From assembly GCA_021774625.1 (NCBI GenBank), contig JAJFIV010000008.1:237392-301391 (forward strand): a stretch of DNA of 64,000 nucleotides, in the 5' to 3' direction. Source of the stretch: Alphaproteobacteria bacterium. GTDB taxonomy: Bacteria > Pseudomonadota > Alphaproteobacteria > Sphingomonadales > JAKSBY01. Position 1 is the first letter of the stretch. Each line of letters starts with the position of its first letter. A program made the translations under genes and the position numbers. The notes under the pieces were generated by a model. The model had not been told where the DNA came from. It saw only the letters and a program-made list of their open reading frames with translations, and did not search any database. Below are positions 43,598-54,010 of this stretch, in pieces.

Positions 43598-45865
43598 TCA
43601 AGATTGGGCCGGGCTTGTGTCTTCTGTTGTCAAAGCTTTCTGATCATCCGCCAATAAGTGCCGGATTGGTCCCGCATTCTTCGACGCTTCACCACGGCCG
43701 GAAAGACTGGGATTGGTCATAAAATAGCGGTGGAGATTAAACGAATTTTTGCCCGGTTTCTGCCGCTGGTAGGTTTCGTCGGGCTGTAAAAACCAGCTCT
43801 GGCAATCATCCTTGAGGTTGGCGGCCATGACCTGACCCAGAATCTGTTCGTGGACGGTCGGATTTTCAATCGGAACCAGCAGTTCTACCCGGTAATCAAA
43901 ATTGCGGGGCATCCAGTCGGCGGAAGAAATAAAGACCTTGGCCTTATTAGACGGCAAACCGTGACCGTTGCCGAAACAGCATATCCGCGCATGTTCAAGA
44001 AACCGCCCGACAACACTTTTCACCCGGATATTTTCCGAAAGGCCCTTAACCCCTGGTCTGAGACAGCATATGCCGCGGACAATCAGATCAATGGATACAC
44101 CGGCGTTGGAAGCCTCATAAAGCTTATCGATAATTTCCGAATCGACCAGCGAATTCATCTTCGCCCATATCTGCCCCTTTTTTCGCTGTTTCACAAACGC
44201 AATTTCCGCGTCGATCATTTCAACCAGCCGGGCGCGGACATCAAAAGGCGACATGGCGATCTTTTCCAGCTTTTTTGGCCGTACATAGCCCGTGACATAA
44301 TTAAAAACCTGACCGGCATCGCGGTTCAGCGCCGGGTCCGCGGTAAAATAGGAAAGATCGGTGTATATCCGCGCCGTTGTCGGGTGATAGTTGCCGGTGC
44401 CGAAATGCACGTAGGATTGCAGTTTCCCCTGCTCCCGGCGGACCACCAGCGATATCTTGGCGTGGGTTTTCAGTTCCATGAAACCGAATACCACCTGTAC
44501 CCCGGCGCGTTCCAGATCGCGCGCCCATTTGATGTTCTGTTCCTCATCAAAACGCGCCTTGATTTCAATCATCGCGGTCACCGACTTTCCGGCCTCCGCC
44601 GCTTCGACCAACGCCTTGACGATAGGGGATTTGGGACCCGCGCGGTACAGCATCTGCTTGATCGCCACCACATTCGGATCACGCGCCGCCTGCCGTAAAA
44701 AGGCCAGCACCACATCGAAACTTTCATAAGGATGATGGACCAGAATATCCTTGGCCCGGATCGCCGCAAACACATCGCCGCCAAATTCCTTGATCCGTTC
44801 CGGGAAACGCGGGTTATAGGGCAGAAATTTCAGCTCCGGGAAGCCATCGACAATCAGCTGGCAGGTGTCCTTGATCCCCAGAATACCGTCGACAACCTCC
44901 ACCACCTGATCATCGGCCGCCAGTTCCTTCACCACCATTTTGCATAAATTCGCCGGCATGTTTTTATTCATTTTGAGGCGAATCACCTGACCCCGCCGGC
45001 GGCGCTTCAGCGCGGTCTCAAACACCCGCATCAGATCCTCCGCTTCTTCTTCGATCTCCACTTCGGAATCGCGGATGATCCGGAAGACGCCATAGCCATT
45101 AATGTCATAGGTCGGGAAAAGCTGACCCAGAAACAGGGTGATCAGATTTTCCAGACTGATAATGCGGATGGCGTCACCGGGCAAATTGATAAACCGGTTC
45201 ACCTGCTGCGGCAGCGGCAGCAGCGCCGCCAAGGGTTTTTTATCGGCCTGACGGGTCAGCGAAAGCACCAGCGAGAAACCCAGATTCTGAAGGAAGGGAA
45301 AAGGATGTGCCGGATCGATGGCCAGGGGGGTGAGAACGGGGAAAATCTCAGACAAAAAGAAATCCTCAAGCCAGTCTTTTTCCTCCGCCGTCACCTCGCC
45401 AGGCGTCAAAACCGCTATGCCGGCCTTTTTCATTTCAGCCCGCAGCAATCCCCAGCACCGCTGCTGTTCCGCGATCAGGGTTTTCGCATATTCATTTACC
45501 TTGGCAAGCTGCTGCGCCGGTGTCAGTCCGTCGGCGCTGATCACTTCCATCCCGGAAAGAACCTGTCCGCGCAGCCCGGCCACCCGGACCATATAAAATT
45601 CGTCCAGATTGCTGCCCGATATGGAAAGAAAACGCAGCCGCTCCAGCAGCGGGTGGTCTTTATTAAAGGCTTCCTCCAGCACCCGCATATTAAAGCGAAG
45701 CCAGGAAAGCTCCCGGTTGATATAACGTTCAGCCGGCGGGATATGGTGAAAAGCCGAAACCCTCGGCGGCACTTCAATCAGCTTTTTTGCCGCCATTTTC
45801 ATTTGACGTCCGTCTGTATTCATGCGGGCCTTTGAACCGGATTTTGATTTTGCCTTTATAGACAT
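43598..45865 (-). CDS. ppk: Polyphosphate kinase 1
   Basis: Makes polyphosphate from ATP. The 755-residue protein starts with a basic tail, then the four PPK1 domains: [19 protein letters not shown] (N), head domain with [20 protein letters not shown], and the two C-terminal phospholipase-D-like domains. The autophosphorylated His is in [20 protein letters not shown], with the second His in [16 protein letters not shown]. Family length is about 690-740, so only the tails are longer. Upstream is hdaA (41 bases), downstream ppx. Confidence 0.95.
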   Translation of the reverse strand: MSIKAKSKSGSKARMNTDGRQMKMAAKKLIEVPPRVSAFHHIPPAERYINRELSWLRFNMRVLEEAFNKDHPLLERLRFLSISGSNLDEFYMVRVAGLRGQVLSGMEVISADGLTPAQQLAKVNEYAKTLIAEQQRCWGLLRAEMKKAGIAVLTPGEVTAEEKDWLEDFFLSEIFPVLTPLAIDPAHPFPFLQNLGFSLVLSLTRQADKKPLAALLPLPQQVNRFINLPGDAIRIISLENLITLFLGQLFPTYDINGYGVFRIIRDSEVEIEEEAEDLMRVFETALKRRRRGQVIRLKMNKNMPANLCKMVVKELAADDQVVEVVDGILGIKDTCQLIVDGFPELKFLPYNPRFPERIKEFGGDVFAAIRAKDILVHHPYESFDVVLAFLRQAARDPNVVAIKQMLYRAGPKSPIVKALVEAAEAGKSVTAMIEIKARFDEEQNIKWARDLERAGVQVVFGFMELKTHAKISLVVRREQGKLQSYVHFGTGNYHPTTARIYTDLSYFTADPALNRDAGQVFNYVTGYVRPKKLEKIAMSPFDVRARLVEMIDAEIAFVKQRKKGQIWAKMNSLVDSEIIDKLYEASNAGVSIDLIVRGICCLRPGVKGLSENIRVKSVVGRFLEHARICCFGNGHGLPSNKAKVFISSADWMPRNFDYRVELLVPIENPTVHEQILGQVMAANLKDDCQSWFLQPDETYQRQKPGKNSFNLHRYFMTNPSLSGRGEASKNAGPIRHLLADDQKALTTEDTSPAQS

Positions 45866-45905
45866 AGTCTATGCACCTACTACCTATTGCCAGTCTATGA
45901 CAGTT

Positions 45906-46541
45906 TTATGATCTGTCTTTTAACAAATCGGCGGCCAGTTTGACGGAAATATTTTTTCTTCTCTCCAGCGAGAGCATGTCAAGAGCTTCAACAAGCCTGC
46001 GGGCATCTGCGAATGACCGGTCCATGCGCTTAAGAAGATAGGGGATAACCGCTGTTTCATATTGCAGTTGCCGGTCGGAAAACATTTTCGCCATGACTGC
46101 CGCTAAAAGAGAATCGTCCGGCCTGCCGATTTCAACCACCGGCGCGGCTTTCAAGCGCGAAGCCAGATCCGGCAACGCAATATCCCAGCGGGCGGGCGCT
46201 GTTTCGGCGGTTATCAATAGCGAGCCGCCGGTATCGCGCGCCCGGTTCAGAAGGTGAAACAGCGATTCTTCCTCCGCCAGGCGGCCGCAATCCTCAACCA
46301 CCAGAACCGGCGCTTCCCCACCGGCATTCTGCGGATAAAAGCCGGCGCCCGATCTGGCCTGCCAGACATGGGCAAGATGGGTTTTTCCGCTTGCCGGCGG
46401 GCCGATCAGCATCAGCGCGTGATGCGGCCAGTCCGGCCAGCGGTCGATCATCGCCACCGCCTGTCGGTTGCAATCGGCAACCAGAAAATCAGCGCCGGCA
46501 TGAGATGCCCGGTGCGGCAGATCAAAGGCAAGCTGGCTCAT
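45906..46541 (-). CDS. hdaA: DnaA-related replication regulator HdaA
   Basis: A 211-residue homologue of the DnaA AAA+ domain without the DNA-binding domain IV. Walker A is LIGPPASGKTHLAHVWQ, Walker B region VLVVEDCGRLAEEESLFHLLN, and sensor 2 is in LLKRMDRSFADARRLVEALD. HdaA stimulates ATP hydrolysis by DnaA with the beta clamp after initiation, so that replication fires once. The N terminus MSQLAFDLPH resembles the clamp-binding motif QLxLDL/F of Hda proteins. The ATG overlaps the upstream gene's stop. Confidence 0.9.
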   Translation of the reverse strand: MSQLAFDLPHRASHAGADFLVADCNRQAVAMIDRWPDWPHHALMLIGPPASGKTHLAHVWQARSGAGFYPQNAGGEAPVLVVEDCGRLAEEESLFHLLNRARDTGGSLLITAETAPARWDIALPDLASRLKAAPVVEIGRPDDSLLAAVMAKMFSDRQLQYETAVIPYLLKRMDRSFADARRLVEALDMLSLERRKNISVKLAADLLKDRS

Positions 46542-47608
46542 TGGTTCGCTTTTTTCTTTACCGGGCCCAGATGCAGCGGGCTTTGCAAATAACGGTCAAT
46601 GGAAAAGCGCACCAGAACCGCGATGGCCGCCGCTGCCGGAACCGCGATCAGCACGCCGACGAAACCCATCACCTCGCCACCGGCAAAAATAGCAAACAGC
46701 ACCCACACCGGATGCAGGCCGACCCGGGATCCGATCAGCCGCGGGGTCAGCACGGCGGATTCCAGAATCTGCACGACCACAAAAACCGACGCCACCAGAC
46801 CGATCTGAACAAAATCAGGGCCATGCTGGCCAAATGCGACCAAAATGGCGATCAGCGCGGCAAACAGCGTGCCGACAAAGGGGATATAGGCCATGACACC
46901 GGCCACCAGCCCCAGGATCAGGCCATATTGCAGGCCCAGAGCAGTCCAGCCGATGGCATACAGCGTCCCCATGATCGCCGCCACCAGTGTCTGGCCGCGG
47001 ACAAAGCCGGAAAGCGCCCGGTCGATATTGTGCAATTGTTCGACCACTACCGCTTTTTGTTGCTGCGGCACCCAGCTTTTCAGCTTGGCGACCAGCAGGT
47101 CCCAGTCACGCAGCAGGAAGAAGGCGACCACCGGGGTAATCAGCAGCAGGGTGAGCAGGTTAAAGACCGCAAGCCCGCCGGAAATGAAGCTGCCAAGCAT
47201 GGTGCCAAGCCGGGCAAGACCTTCCTCAACTCCCGCCGCAATCAGGCTGTCGGCATTCTGCCCCTGGCCGATCTGGAATTTTGTTTCCGCCGTTTCCAGA
47301 AGATTTTCAATCACCGGCTTCAGGCTCGCAACATAGCCCGGCAACGCATTGACAAACCCCGCCACCTGGGCCTGAACCAGCGGCATCAGAGCGATAATAA
47401 AGCCGAGAATGCCGATAAAGAACAGCACCAGAATTACGGCTGCCGCTGCGCCGCGCGGAAATTTCCATTCCTCAAGCTTATCCGCCAGCGGGTCCAGCAG
47501 ATAAGCAACCGCCAAACCCGCCACAAACGGTAAAAGCACGGCCCGCGTCAGATATACGAATAACAAAAGCGCCGCGAAGGCGATCCATAAAACCCATCTT
47601 GTTTTCAC
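46538..47608 (-). CDS. AI-2E family transporter (PerM/TqsA type)
   Basis: A 356-residue membrane protein with about 7-8 helices: ILWIAFAALLLFVYLTRAVLLPFVAGLAVAYLLDPLADKLE (N terminus), ILVLFFIGILGFIIAL, LLTLLLITPVVAFFLLRDWD and the C-terminal VGTLFAALIAILVAF, GLVASVFVVVQILESAVLTPRLIGSRVGLHPV, the family signature. Substrates for most members are not known. GTG start at 47608. Its stop overlaps the hdaA start (ATGA), and it follows the DUF2066 gene, suggesting an operon. Confidence 0.9.
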   Translation of the reverse strand: MKTRWVLWIAFAALLLFVYLTRAVLLPFVAGLAVAYLLDPLADKLEEWKFPRGAAAAVILVLFFIGILGFIIALMPLVQAQVAGFVNALPGYVASLKPVIENLLETAETKFQIGQGQNADSLIAAGVEEGLARLGTMLGSFISGGLAVFNLLTLLLITPVVAFFLLRDWDLLVAKLKSWVPQQQKAVVVEQLHNIDRALSGFVRGQTLVAAIMGTLYAIGWTALGLQYGLILGLVAGVMAYIPFVGTLFAALIAILVAFGQHGPDFVQIGLVASVFVVVQILESAVLTPRLIGSRVGLHPVWVLFAIFAGGEVMGFVGVLIAVPAAAAIAVLVRFSIDRYLQSPLHLGPVKKKANQ

Positions 47609-47619
47609 CCCTATTCCCC

Positions 47620-48756
47620 TCAGTTACGAATTTGGGCCACCTGTTTATCGGTAATCTTAAGAAGCCACAGCCCTTCCGATTCCTCTAATGTGATATCCGC
47701 CTGTGACAGGGCAAGCGATAATTGATCCCTGCTGCCGAGATAATCGACCGCCACATGGATCAAAGGAACCGTCATTTTCTTTATTATAACTTCCCGGATG
47801 ATGGGGATGGAATCCAGCCGCTGCTCAATCTGCGCCCAGTCCTCGGCCGTGTCTGCCATGATGTAAACATCAAGCCGTGATTTTTCCTGGTTCGTCAGCA
47901 GCGTCTGGGTCTTCCATTTCAAGTCCGCGCGGCGCATGATCGCGTCCGCCGCCCGCGTCAGGAGCATTTGTCCCGTATCCCCTTCGCGGCCTGTTATCTG
48001 CCCTTCCACAAAAGAAGTGCCTGCAAAGCCATGGCGGTAGGCGAATTCGATCTTGTCCGCACCGGACCCGGATACGCGTTTTGCAATCGCCACAACAACG
48101 TCTTCGGCCCCGTAATGTCCGGCAATTTTCCGCAATCTTTCCGAATCCCCCCGCAATGCCTGATCGGCCGTCAGCATCAGCCGGTCGCGAATGCCGCCCT
48201 CGGCAAAGCGATAGGCAATCAGCCGGTTCTTCGGATTGGCTTCCTGCCAGGCATCCTGCCATTCCGCGCCGCCGGTCCATAACTGATAGGCCCCGGCTTC
48301 CTGCCAGACCGGAATGACCAGGGTCGAGCGGGAAGGCGTTTCCGTATAGGGGACGCCACCCGCCAAAAAAAGCGCCCGGATGCCAGCGGGATCAAAGGAG
48401 ATATTGAATTCTCCGATATAACGCCGTGCGGATAAACGTTCCTCCACCACTTCGATCCCACGGACCAGGCGGACAATTTCCGCATCGCTTTGTTCCGGTA
48501 TGCGCCGGCTTTCATCCCAGTTCGCGAGTTTTGTATAGAGACGTGTCAGCGCTTCCCGCTGCACTTCTGCCAGGGCTTCGGTGCGCGCCTGGGTCGCGGT
48601 CCGGGCACTGACATCGACCGGAACGGAATAGACGGTAAACAGGTCATGCCGCTGCTGGGCGGACGCCGGGGGCGCAAATAACACGGTGCCGGCAACCGCC
48701 ATGACGGCAATTCCCACCCAGACGGGGTAAAATTCACGCATCCGCAATAACTTCAT
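47620..48756 (-). CDS. Secreted DUF2066 protein
   Basis: A 378-residue protein with an N-terminal signal/anchor (residues about 13-33, VWVGIAVMAVAGTVLFAPPASAQQ). The DUF2066 domain begins YSVPVDVSARTATQARTEALAEVQREALTRLYTKLA. A later repeat of alternating strands ends LYLGS-type region VDYLGSRDQLSLALSQADI. Function unknown; conserved next to the AI-2E and hdaA genes in alphaproteobacteria, as far as I recall. It is divergent from purM with about 110 bases between the starts. Confidence 0.85.
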   Translation of the reverse strand: MKLLRMREFYPVWVGIAVMAVAGTVLFAPPASAQQRHDLFTVYSVPVDVSARTATQARTEALAEVQREALTRLYTKLANWDESRRIPEQSDAEIVRLVRGIEVVEERLSARRYIGEFNISFDPAGIRALFLAGGVPYTETPSRSTLVIPVWQEAGAYQLWTGGAEWQDAWQEANPKNRLIAYRFAEGGIRDRLMLTADQALRGDSERLRKIAGHYGAEDVVVAIAKRVSGSGADKIEFAYRHGFAGTSFVEGQITGREGDTGQMLLTRAADAIMRRADLKWKTQTLLTNQEKSRLDVYIMADTAEDWAQIEQRLDSIPIIREVIIKKMTVPLIHVAVDYLGSRDQLSLALSQADITLEESEGLWLLKITDKQVAQIRN

Positions 48757-48865
48757 GGCCTTGCCGCTTGTCTCCGGTTGATGAGCCCGCTAAACATGGA
48801 ACTAACATAGCATGTCCGGCGTGAAAAGAACGGGCGTTATAATGAAACGGGCTTTGGGCGAAATT

Positions 48866-49981
48866 ATGACTGAGACGCAAGACAGAAAGCCGCTGACCTA
48901 TAAGGATGCCGGGGTTGATATTGATGCCGGGGAAGCGCTGGTGGAAACCATCAAACCCCTGGCGGCTTCAACCAAACGCCCGGGATGCGATGCCGCGCTC
49001 GGCGGATTTGGCGGCCTTTTCGATCTGAAGGCGGCCGGCTTCAATGATCCCATCCTGGTTGCCGCCAATGACGGTGTCGGCACCAAGCTGAAAATCGCCA
49101 TCGAGACCGGCGCTCACCACACTGTCGGCATTGATCTGGTGGCCATGTGCGTCAATGATCTTGTCGTGCAGGGCGCGGAACCGCTGTTTTTTCTGGATTA
49201 TTATGCCACCGGCAAACTGGATGTGAAAGCCGGCGCCGAGATTATTTCCGGTATCGCCGATGGCTGCCGGCAGGCCGGATGCGCCCTGATCGGCGGCGAA
49301 ACGGCGGAAATGCCCGGGATGTATCAGGGCGGGGATTATGATCTGGCCGGCTTTGCCGTCGGCGCTGCGGAACGGGGCGGCCTGCTCGACGGATCAACCG
49401 TCGAACCCGGCGATATCCTGCTTGGCCTGGCTTCGTCCGGCGTTCATTCCAACGGCTTTTCACTAATTCGTAAATTACTTGAGAAAAATTCATTAAGCCT
49501 TTTTGAAAAATCAGCTTTTGATGAGGAGAAAACTCTTGGGCAGGCGCTTCTGACGCCAACCAGGATCTATGTGAAAAGCTGTCTTGCCGCGCATAAGTCT
49601 GGACTCGTGAAATCGCTGGCCCATATCACCGGCGGCGGCCTTCTGGACAACATTCCCCGCTCATTGCCGGATGGCTGCGCAGCAAAAATAGACCCCGCCG
49701 CATGGCCCCTGCCCGCGGTTTTTGCCTGGCTGAAAGAAAACGCCAATATGAATCCCGGACAACTCGTGCGCACCTTTAACTGCGGCATCGGGATGGTGGT
49801 CTGCGTGGCAAAAAGCGATGCAAAGGCGGCAATCCGGCTTCTGGAAGATCACGGTGAAGACGTCGCCGTTATCGGCAGAATTACTGCGCAAAAGGGTAAA
49901 GCCCAAACCGTTATGGAAGCCCCTGCCGGTTGCTGGGGGTATGATTCGGCCTGGCGCGCCGTCAGCGGCGAGGACCAATAA
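48866..49981 (+). CDS. purM: Phosphoribosylformylglycinamidine cyclo-ligase
   Basis: Closes the imidazole ring to AIR in purine synthesis using ATP. The 371-residue protein shows [72 protein letters not shown] and [22 protein letters not shown] chose ATG 48866 ([16 protein letters not shown]); two further in-frame ATGs upstream at 48842 and 48812 would add a tail not usual for the family. It lies 2 bases before purN. Confidence 0.94.
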   Translation: MTETQDRKPLTYKDAGVDIDAGEALVETIKPLAASTKRPGCDAALGGFGGLFDLKAAGFNDPILVAANDGVGTKLKIAIETGAHHTVGIDLVAMCVNDLVVQGAEPLFFLDYYATGKLDVKAGAEIISGIADGCRQAGCALIGGETAEMPGMYQGGDYDLAGFAVGAAERGGLLDGSTVEPGDILLGLASSGVHSNGFSLIRKLLEKNSLSLFEKSAFDEEKTLGQALLTPTRIYVKSCLAAHKSGLVKSLAHITGGGLLDNIPRSLPDGCAAKIDPAAWPLPAVFAWLKENANMNPGQLVRTFNCGIGMVVCVAKSDAKAAIRLLEDHGEDVAVIGRITAQKGKAQTVMEAPAGCWGYDSAWRAVSGEDQ

Positions 49982-49983
49982 GC

Positions 49984-50640
49984 ATGGCAAAGATGAAAAT
50001 AGCCGTGCTTATTTCCGGGCGGGGGTCGAACCTGCAATCCCTGATCGACGCCTGCGCCGATGACGGCTTTCCGGCGGAAATTGCTGTTGTCATTGCTAAC
50101 AGGCCGGACGCCAAAGGCCTGCAGCGGGCCGATGAAGCGGGAATTGACGCCAAGATTATTGATCATACGGCCTTTCCCACCCGCGAAACCTTTGAGGATA
50201 TGCTGCATGCCACGCTCGTGACGGCCAAGGTGCAGCTGGTCTGTCTCGCCGGTTTCATGCGGCTTTTGAATGCCGGGTTTGTCAATCGCTGGCGCGACCG
50301 GATGATCAATATTCACCCGTCGCTGCTGCCGGCCTTTCGCGGACTGCACACGCAGGAGCGCGCTATTGAATCCGGGGTGCGCTATACTGGCTGCACCATC
50401 CATTTTGTCAGGCAGGAGATGGATGACGGTCCCATCATTCTGCAGGCTGTCTGCCCCATCCGGCCGGATGATACGGCGGATGAATTAACGGCCCGCGTCC
50501 TTGATCTTGAACACCGGATTTACCCGGAGGCCGTGCGGCTCATTGCCCGCGGCAAGGTGCGGGTGCATGGCAACCGGGCCCTGATCAAGGATTGCGAGTG
50601 GCAACAGAACTGCCTGATCAACCCGATGATCGGCGGTTAA
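49984..50640 (+). CDS. purN: Phosphoribosylglycinamide formyltransferase
   Basis: Transfers a formyl group from 10-formyl-THF to GAR in purine synthesis. The 218-residue enzyme has IAVLISGRGSNLQSLIDAC (phosphate loop), LAGFMRLL, and the catalytic INIHPSLLPAFRGLHTQERAI with Asn, His, then TGCTIHFVRQEMDDGPII with the Asp. The length is normal. Cotranscribed with purM. Convergent to the M20 gene 37 bases further on. Confidence 0.95.
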   Translation: MAKMKIAVLISGRGSNLQSLIDACADDGFPAEIAVVIANRPDAKGLQRADEAGIDAKIIDHTAFPTRETFEDMLHATLVTAKVQLVCLAGFMRLLNAGFVNRWRDRMINIHPSLLPAFRGLHTQERAIESGVRYTGCTIHFVRQEMDDGPIILQAVCPIRPDDTADELTARVLDLEHRIYPEAVRLIARGKVRVHGNRALIKDCEWQQNCLINPMIGG

Positions 50641-50677
50641 AAATCAAGAGCGCACAATATCCTGGAACACTATGCGT

Positions 50678-52108
50678 TTACTTGCGGTAATCCAGCGGCG
50701 GAGCGCGGTCGCCGAGGAGGGCTTCATAATGAAAATCACCTCCCCGGCGTTTGTCAAATTCGTCCTTCGCAGCCGCCCGCAGTCCTGGATTTTCGAACAG
50801 CTCAATCGCCGCCAGACTGAGCGTCTTTGCGGCCATCTGCGCACCCTTGAAGCCGATGGACATACCACTGGCCGCCGTTGCCTGCCAGCTGTGAGATGAT
50901 GTTCCCGGCACCCATGTGGCAACCCGAAGCCCCACCGTCGGAACCGTCATGGAAACGTCCCCGACATCCGTCGAGCCGTAGCCCAGCGACACAGTATAGG
51001 GCTGCACTTCTTTCTGACTGCCGATCAGCAGAGCCGGGTCGGTGATGGTGGCATGGATATTTTCCGCAAATTGCCTTTCTTCATCGGTGTAATCAAACCC
51101 GCCGACCTGCCGCAGCTTGCCATCCATCATTTTGGCCAGGGTCTCATTCACCAGCAGCGGATGATTGCCATGAATAATCTCCCAGTCGACGCTGGTGCCG
51201 GTTCCCTGCGCCGCCCCCCTAGCCGCTTCTTCGACCCGCGCCCAGATTTCCTTGACCATCTTCGCTTCCGGATGGCGGACATAATAAAAAACCTCGGCGA
51301 AGTCCGGCACCACATTGGGGGCATTGCCGCCGCTGGTGATAACGTAATGAATGCGGGTCTGCTGGGGCACATGCTCCCGCATCAGATTGATCATGTGATT
51401 GAAGGCCTCGACGCCATCAAGCGCCGAGCGGGCTTTTTCCGGCGCCCCGGCGGCATGGGCGGAAACGCCGTGAAAGCGGAACTTCGCCGACCGATTGGCA
51501 AGCGTCGTCCGCGCCGCGGCGGAATTTTCATCATCCGCATGCCAGTGCAAAACCGTGTCCACATCGTCAAACAGGCCCGCCCGCACCATATAGACCTTGC
51601 CGCTGCCGCCTTCTTCCGCCGGCGTGCCATAGAGACGAATTGTCCCCGGCGTCCCGGTGCTTTCCAGCCAGTGCTTGACGGCAATCGCGGCCCCGGCCGA
51701 TCCGGCGCCGAACAGATTATGCCCGCAGGCATGCCCGGCCCCTTTCCCTTCAATAGGCTCGCGCATCGCGACAGCGTCCTGATTGATCCCCGGCAGGGCG
51801 TCAAATTCCGCCAGAATGCCGATCACCGGGCCGCCTGTGCCAAAGGTCGCGACAAAAGCGGTCGGGATACCGGCGACACCAGAGGTGATCTCGAACCCTT
51901 CGGCAGCCATGGTTTCCTGTAAAAGCCGGCTGGAGCGTTCTTCCTGATAACCCACTTCCGCATATTCCCAGAGAGTCCGGGCGAGGCTGGCGGTCAGATC
52001 GTAACGGGTATCGAGATATTGCAGGGCCTCATCAATATCGGTGGCATTTGCCGTTGTTGTCATCAGCAATGCTGACAAAAAACCAATTGGAAATAACGGA
52101 TGTTTCAT
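50678..52108 (-). CDS. Exported M20-family amidohydrolase (AbgB-like)
   Basis: A 476-residue zinc hydrolase of the M20D type (p-aminobenzoyl-glutamate hydrolase/amidohydrolase). A signal peptide (MKHPLFPIGFLSALLMTTTANA) precedes the catalytic domain with GILAEFDALPGINQD, GHACGHNLFGAGSAGAAIAVK, GTPAEEGGSGKVYMVRAGLF and the C-terminal GYGSTDVGDVSMTVPT. The substrate is unknown; likely an N-acyl or peptide amide in the periplasm. ATG 52108 is chosen for the signal peptide. It follows an M24 peptidase gene on the same strand, 29 bases behind. Confidence 0.9.
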   Translation of the reverse strand: MKHPLFPIGFLSALLMTTTANATDIDEALQYLDTRYDLTASLARTLWEYAEVGYQEERSSRLLQETMAAEGFEITSGVAGIPTAFVATFGTGGPVIGILAEFDALPGINQDAVAMREPIEGKGAGHACGHNLFGAGSAGAAIAVKHWLESTGTPGTIRLYGTPAEEGGSGKVYMVRAGLFDDVDTVLHWHADDENSAAARTTLANRSAKFRFHGVSAHAAGAPEKARSALDGVEAFNHMINLMREHVPQQTRIHYVITSGGNAPNVVPDFAEVFYYVRHPEAKMVKEIWARVEEAARGAAQGTGTSVDWEIIHGNHPLLVNETLAKMMDGKLRQVGGFDYTDEERQFAENIHATITDPALLIGSQKEVQPYTVSLGYGSTDVGDVSMTVPTVGLRVATWVPGTSSHSWQATAASGMSIGFKGAQMAAKTLSLAAIELFENPGLRAAAKDEFDKRRGGDFHYEALLGDRAPPLDYRK

Positions 52109-52137
52109 AAGGTGTATCCTCTGTTTAAAGCCAATCT

Positions 52138-53493
52138 TCACGGACGGGGAATCAGATGGAGCTCGGATTGCCGGCCATCGAGAAATTCGACCTTTTCGCC
52201 ATCGAAATACGCATCTTCCTCCAGCATAAAGCGGACTTTCTGACCGCCCCATTCCGGGATCGCGTATGTGGCGTTGAGTTCGATCGACCAGGCGGTACCG
52301 GGCATCAGCGGATAGTCACCCCGGCCGGCAACGCCGCCCTGCTGGTCCCAAAGGCCGATGGTCGCCCCTGCCCCGTGACCGTGAAAACCGAGCGGATGCG
52401 TGTAAATGCTGGGTTCCAGCCCTTCCGCAAGCGCCTTTTCCCGCGCCCGCGCCAGAACCGCATTGCCGCTGTCCCCGGTTTTGAATTCCGCGATAAAAAT
52501 ATCCTGCACACGGTTTGCCGCCGCAAGCCCAGCCTGGATGCCTGCCGGCGCTTCGCTTTCGCCGGGCCGTAAAACATAAGCGTGATGCTGGGTGTCCGTG
52601 TTCAATCCGAGATAAGTGATGCCGAAATCCACATGCAGCAGATCGCCAGGGCGGATGACCGTCGCATTCTGTTCGGCAAACAGGTCCGTCATGCCCTGTT
52701 CGGCCCCTTCATTGCGCTGGATGGAAACCGACGGATGAAACCAGGTGATCAGGCCCAATTCCCGGATACGGTCGCGATACCACCACATCACATCATCGGC
52801 GCTGGTCTCACCGGGGCTGATGACTTTCCCGGAAAGGCCTTCCGCAATAATCGCATGGGCAATCCGGACAATAGCGGGATAGGCGACCATTTCTTCTTCG
52901 ATGCGGGTTTCAAGCCAGCCGATGGCGAGATTTTCCCCGGAAACGATGCGCTCCCGGTATTTTTCCGGCATGGCATGCACCAGTCCCGTATACTGGCTTT
53001 CGGAAAGACCGTCGGCGAGTGCGAAAGTCGCGGAACGATTGAGGGCGATCCGCTGCGGGTCCCGTTCAGCGATCAGGTCCGCCAGCCGTTTCCATTGATC
53101 CGGTTCCTCTTCCGGCACCCAGGACGCTGCGAAAAAATCACCGACCGCATAGCGGCTGACGGCAAGACGTTCCACCGGCTCACCATTACCGGGGTCAAAA
53201 AACATCAGAATTGTACGCCGCCGGGCACGCAGCCAGGTGGCCGGCAGCATGGTCTGAACGACCGGGTCTTCGTTATATTCCCGGGCGATAAGGATCCACA
53301 TATCCACTCCTTCCCGGCGCATCAGTCCGGGAACGACCTTAGCGAGCCGTTCCGACAGCCAGTTATCGCGGATGTCCGCCCGCTCCCGCATAGAAAGTAT
53401 TTCCGGCAGCGCCGGATCGGCCACTTCCTGCGCCATGACCGGTGCCCTTGCCAGGATTCCGGCAATCACGATGAAGACGACTATGTGCTTCAT
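52138..53493 (-). CDS. Exported M24 metallopeptidase (Xaa-Pro aminopeptidase-like)
   Basis: A 451-residue pita-bread fold peptidase. The signal peptide is MKHIVVFIVIAGILARAPVMAQ. The N-terminal domain contains WILIAREYNEDPVVQTM; the catalytic domain shows LHVDFGITYLGLNTDTQHHAYVL (metal Asp pair), GFHGHGAGATIGLWDQQ (His) and AWSIELNATYAI, then MLEEDAYFDG (Glu ligands). It probably cleaves proline-containing dipeptides or a related amide outside the cytoplasm. The start overlaps the stop of the SRPBCC gene (ATGA). With the M20 enzyme it forms a peptide-utilisation cassette. Confidence 0.9.
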   Translation of the reverse strand: MKHIVVFIVIAGILARAPVMAQEVADPALPEILSMRERADIRDNWLSERLAKVVPGLMRREGVDMWILIAREYNEDPVVQTMLPATWLRARRRTILMFFDPGNGEPVERLAVSRYAVGDFFAASWVPEEEPDQWKRLADLIAERDPQRIALNRSATFALADGLSESQYTGLVHAMPEKYRERIVSGENLAIGWLETRIEEEMVAYPAIVRIAHAIIAEGLSGKVISPGETSADDVMWWYRDRIRELGLITWFHPSVSIQRNEGAEQGMTDLFAEQNATVIRPGDLLHVDFGITYLGLNTDTQHHAYVLRPGESEAPAGIQAGLAAANRVQDIFIAEFKTGDSGNAVLARAREKALAEGLEPSIYTHPLGFHGHGAGATIGLWDQQGGVAGRGDYPLMPGTAWSIELNATYAIPEWGGQKVRFMLEEDAYFDGEKVEFLDGRQSELHLIPRP

Positions 53494-53948
53494 GCCTCAG
53501 ACCCTTCCACGGTTTTTTTCAAATCTTCCATATCGGCGCTCATGCATTTATCGACGGCGCCTTTCATCATTTTCCCCATAAGCAGTGCCATGATCCTGGC
53601 CATAACAGTCTGGGGAATCCCCTGAAACCGCATTGCAACCCGCGTCGCCTCGCCGTCGTCAATCGGCGTAAAAGTAAAATCGGAAATATAATGGGCACCG
53701 TGCGAGTGGGCTTCGACCCGGTAGGAATGGGGCGGCTCGAAAGCGGTAATCTCCATTTCTTCGGTCGCCTCCTTACCGAACATGGTGCGGGTTTCCCGCC
53801 ATCGCGTCCCGACACCGACGGGACCGGTCGTCAGGACCTCAAGCTTGTTGATCCCTGAAATCCGCCGCCCGGCATTCCGAAGGTCGGAAAAAACCGTAAA
53901 AACCTGTTCCTGCGATGCGCTGATATCTTTTGTGACAACTGTTTCCAT
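53490..53948 (-). CDS. SRPBCC family lipid-binding-fold protein
   Basis: A 152-residue START/Bet v 1-like protein. METVVTKDISASQEQVFTVFSDLRN is the typical N-terminal strand-helix, GPVGVGTRWRETRTMFGKEATEEMEIT follows, and the C-terminal helix ends with VDKCMSADMEDLKKTVEGSEA. This fold binds a hydrophobic ligand; the function is not known. I chose ATG 53948 over an upstream in-frame one. It is the first gene of the SRPBCC-M24-M20 operon. Confidence 0.85.
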   Translation of the reverse strand: METVVTKDISASQEQVFTVFSDLRNAGRRISGINKLEVLTTGPVGVGTRWRETRTMFGKEATEEMEITAFEPPHSYRVEAHSHGAHYISDFTFTPIDDGEATRVAMRFQGIPQTVMARIMALLMGKMMKGAVDKCMSADMEDLKKTVEGSEA

Positions 53949-54010
53949 GATGCCCTCCCGGCTCAGGCAGAGACTATAAACAGAAATACCGGCTTTTGAA
54001 AATGGCATAC

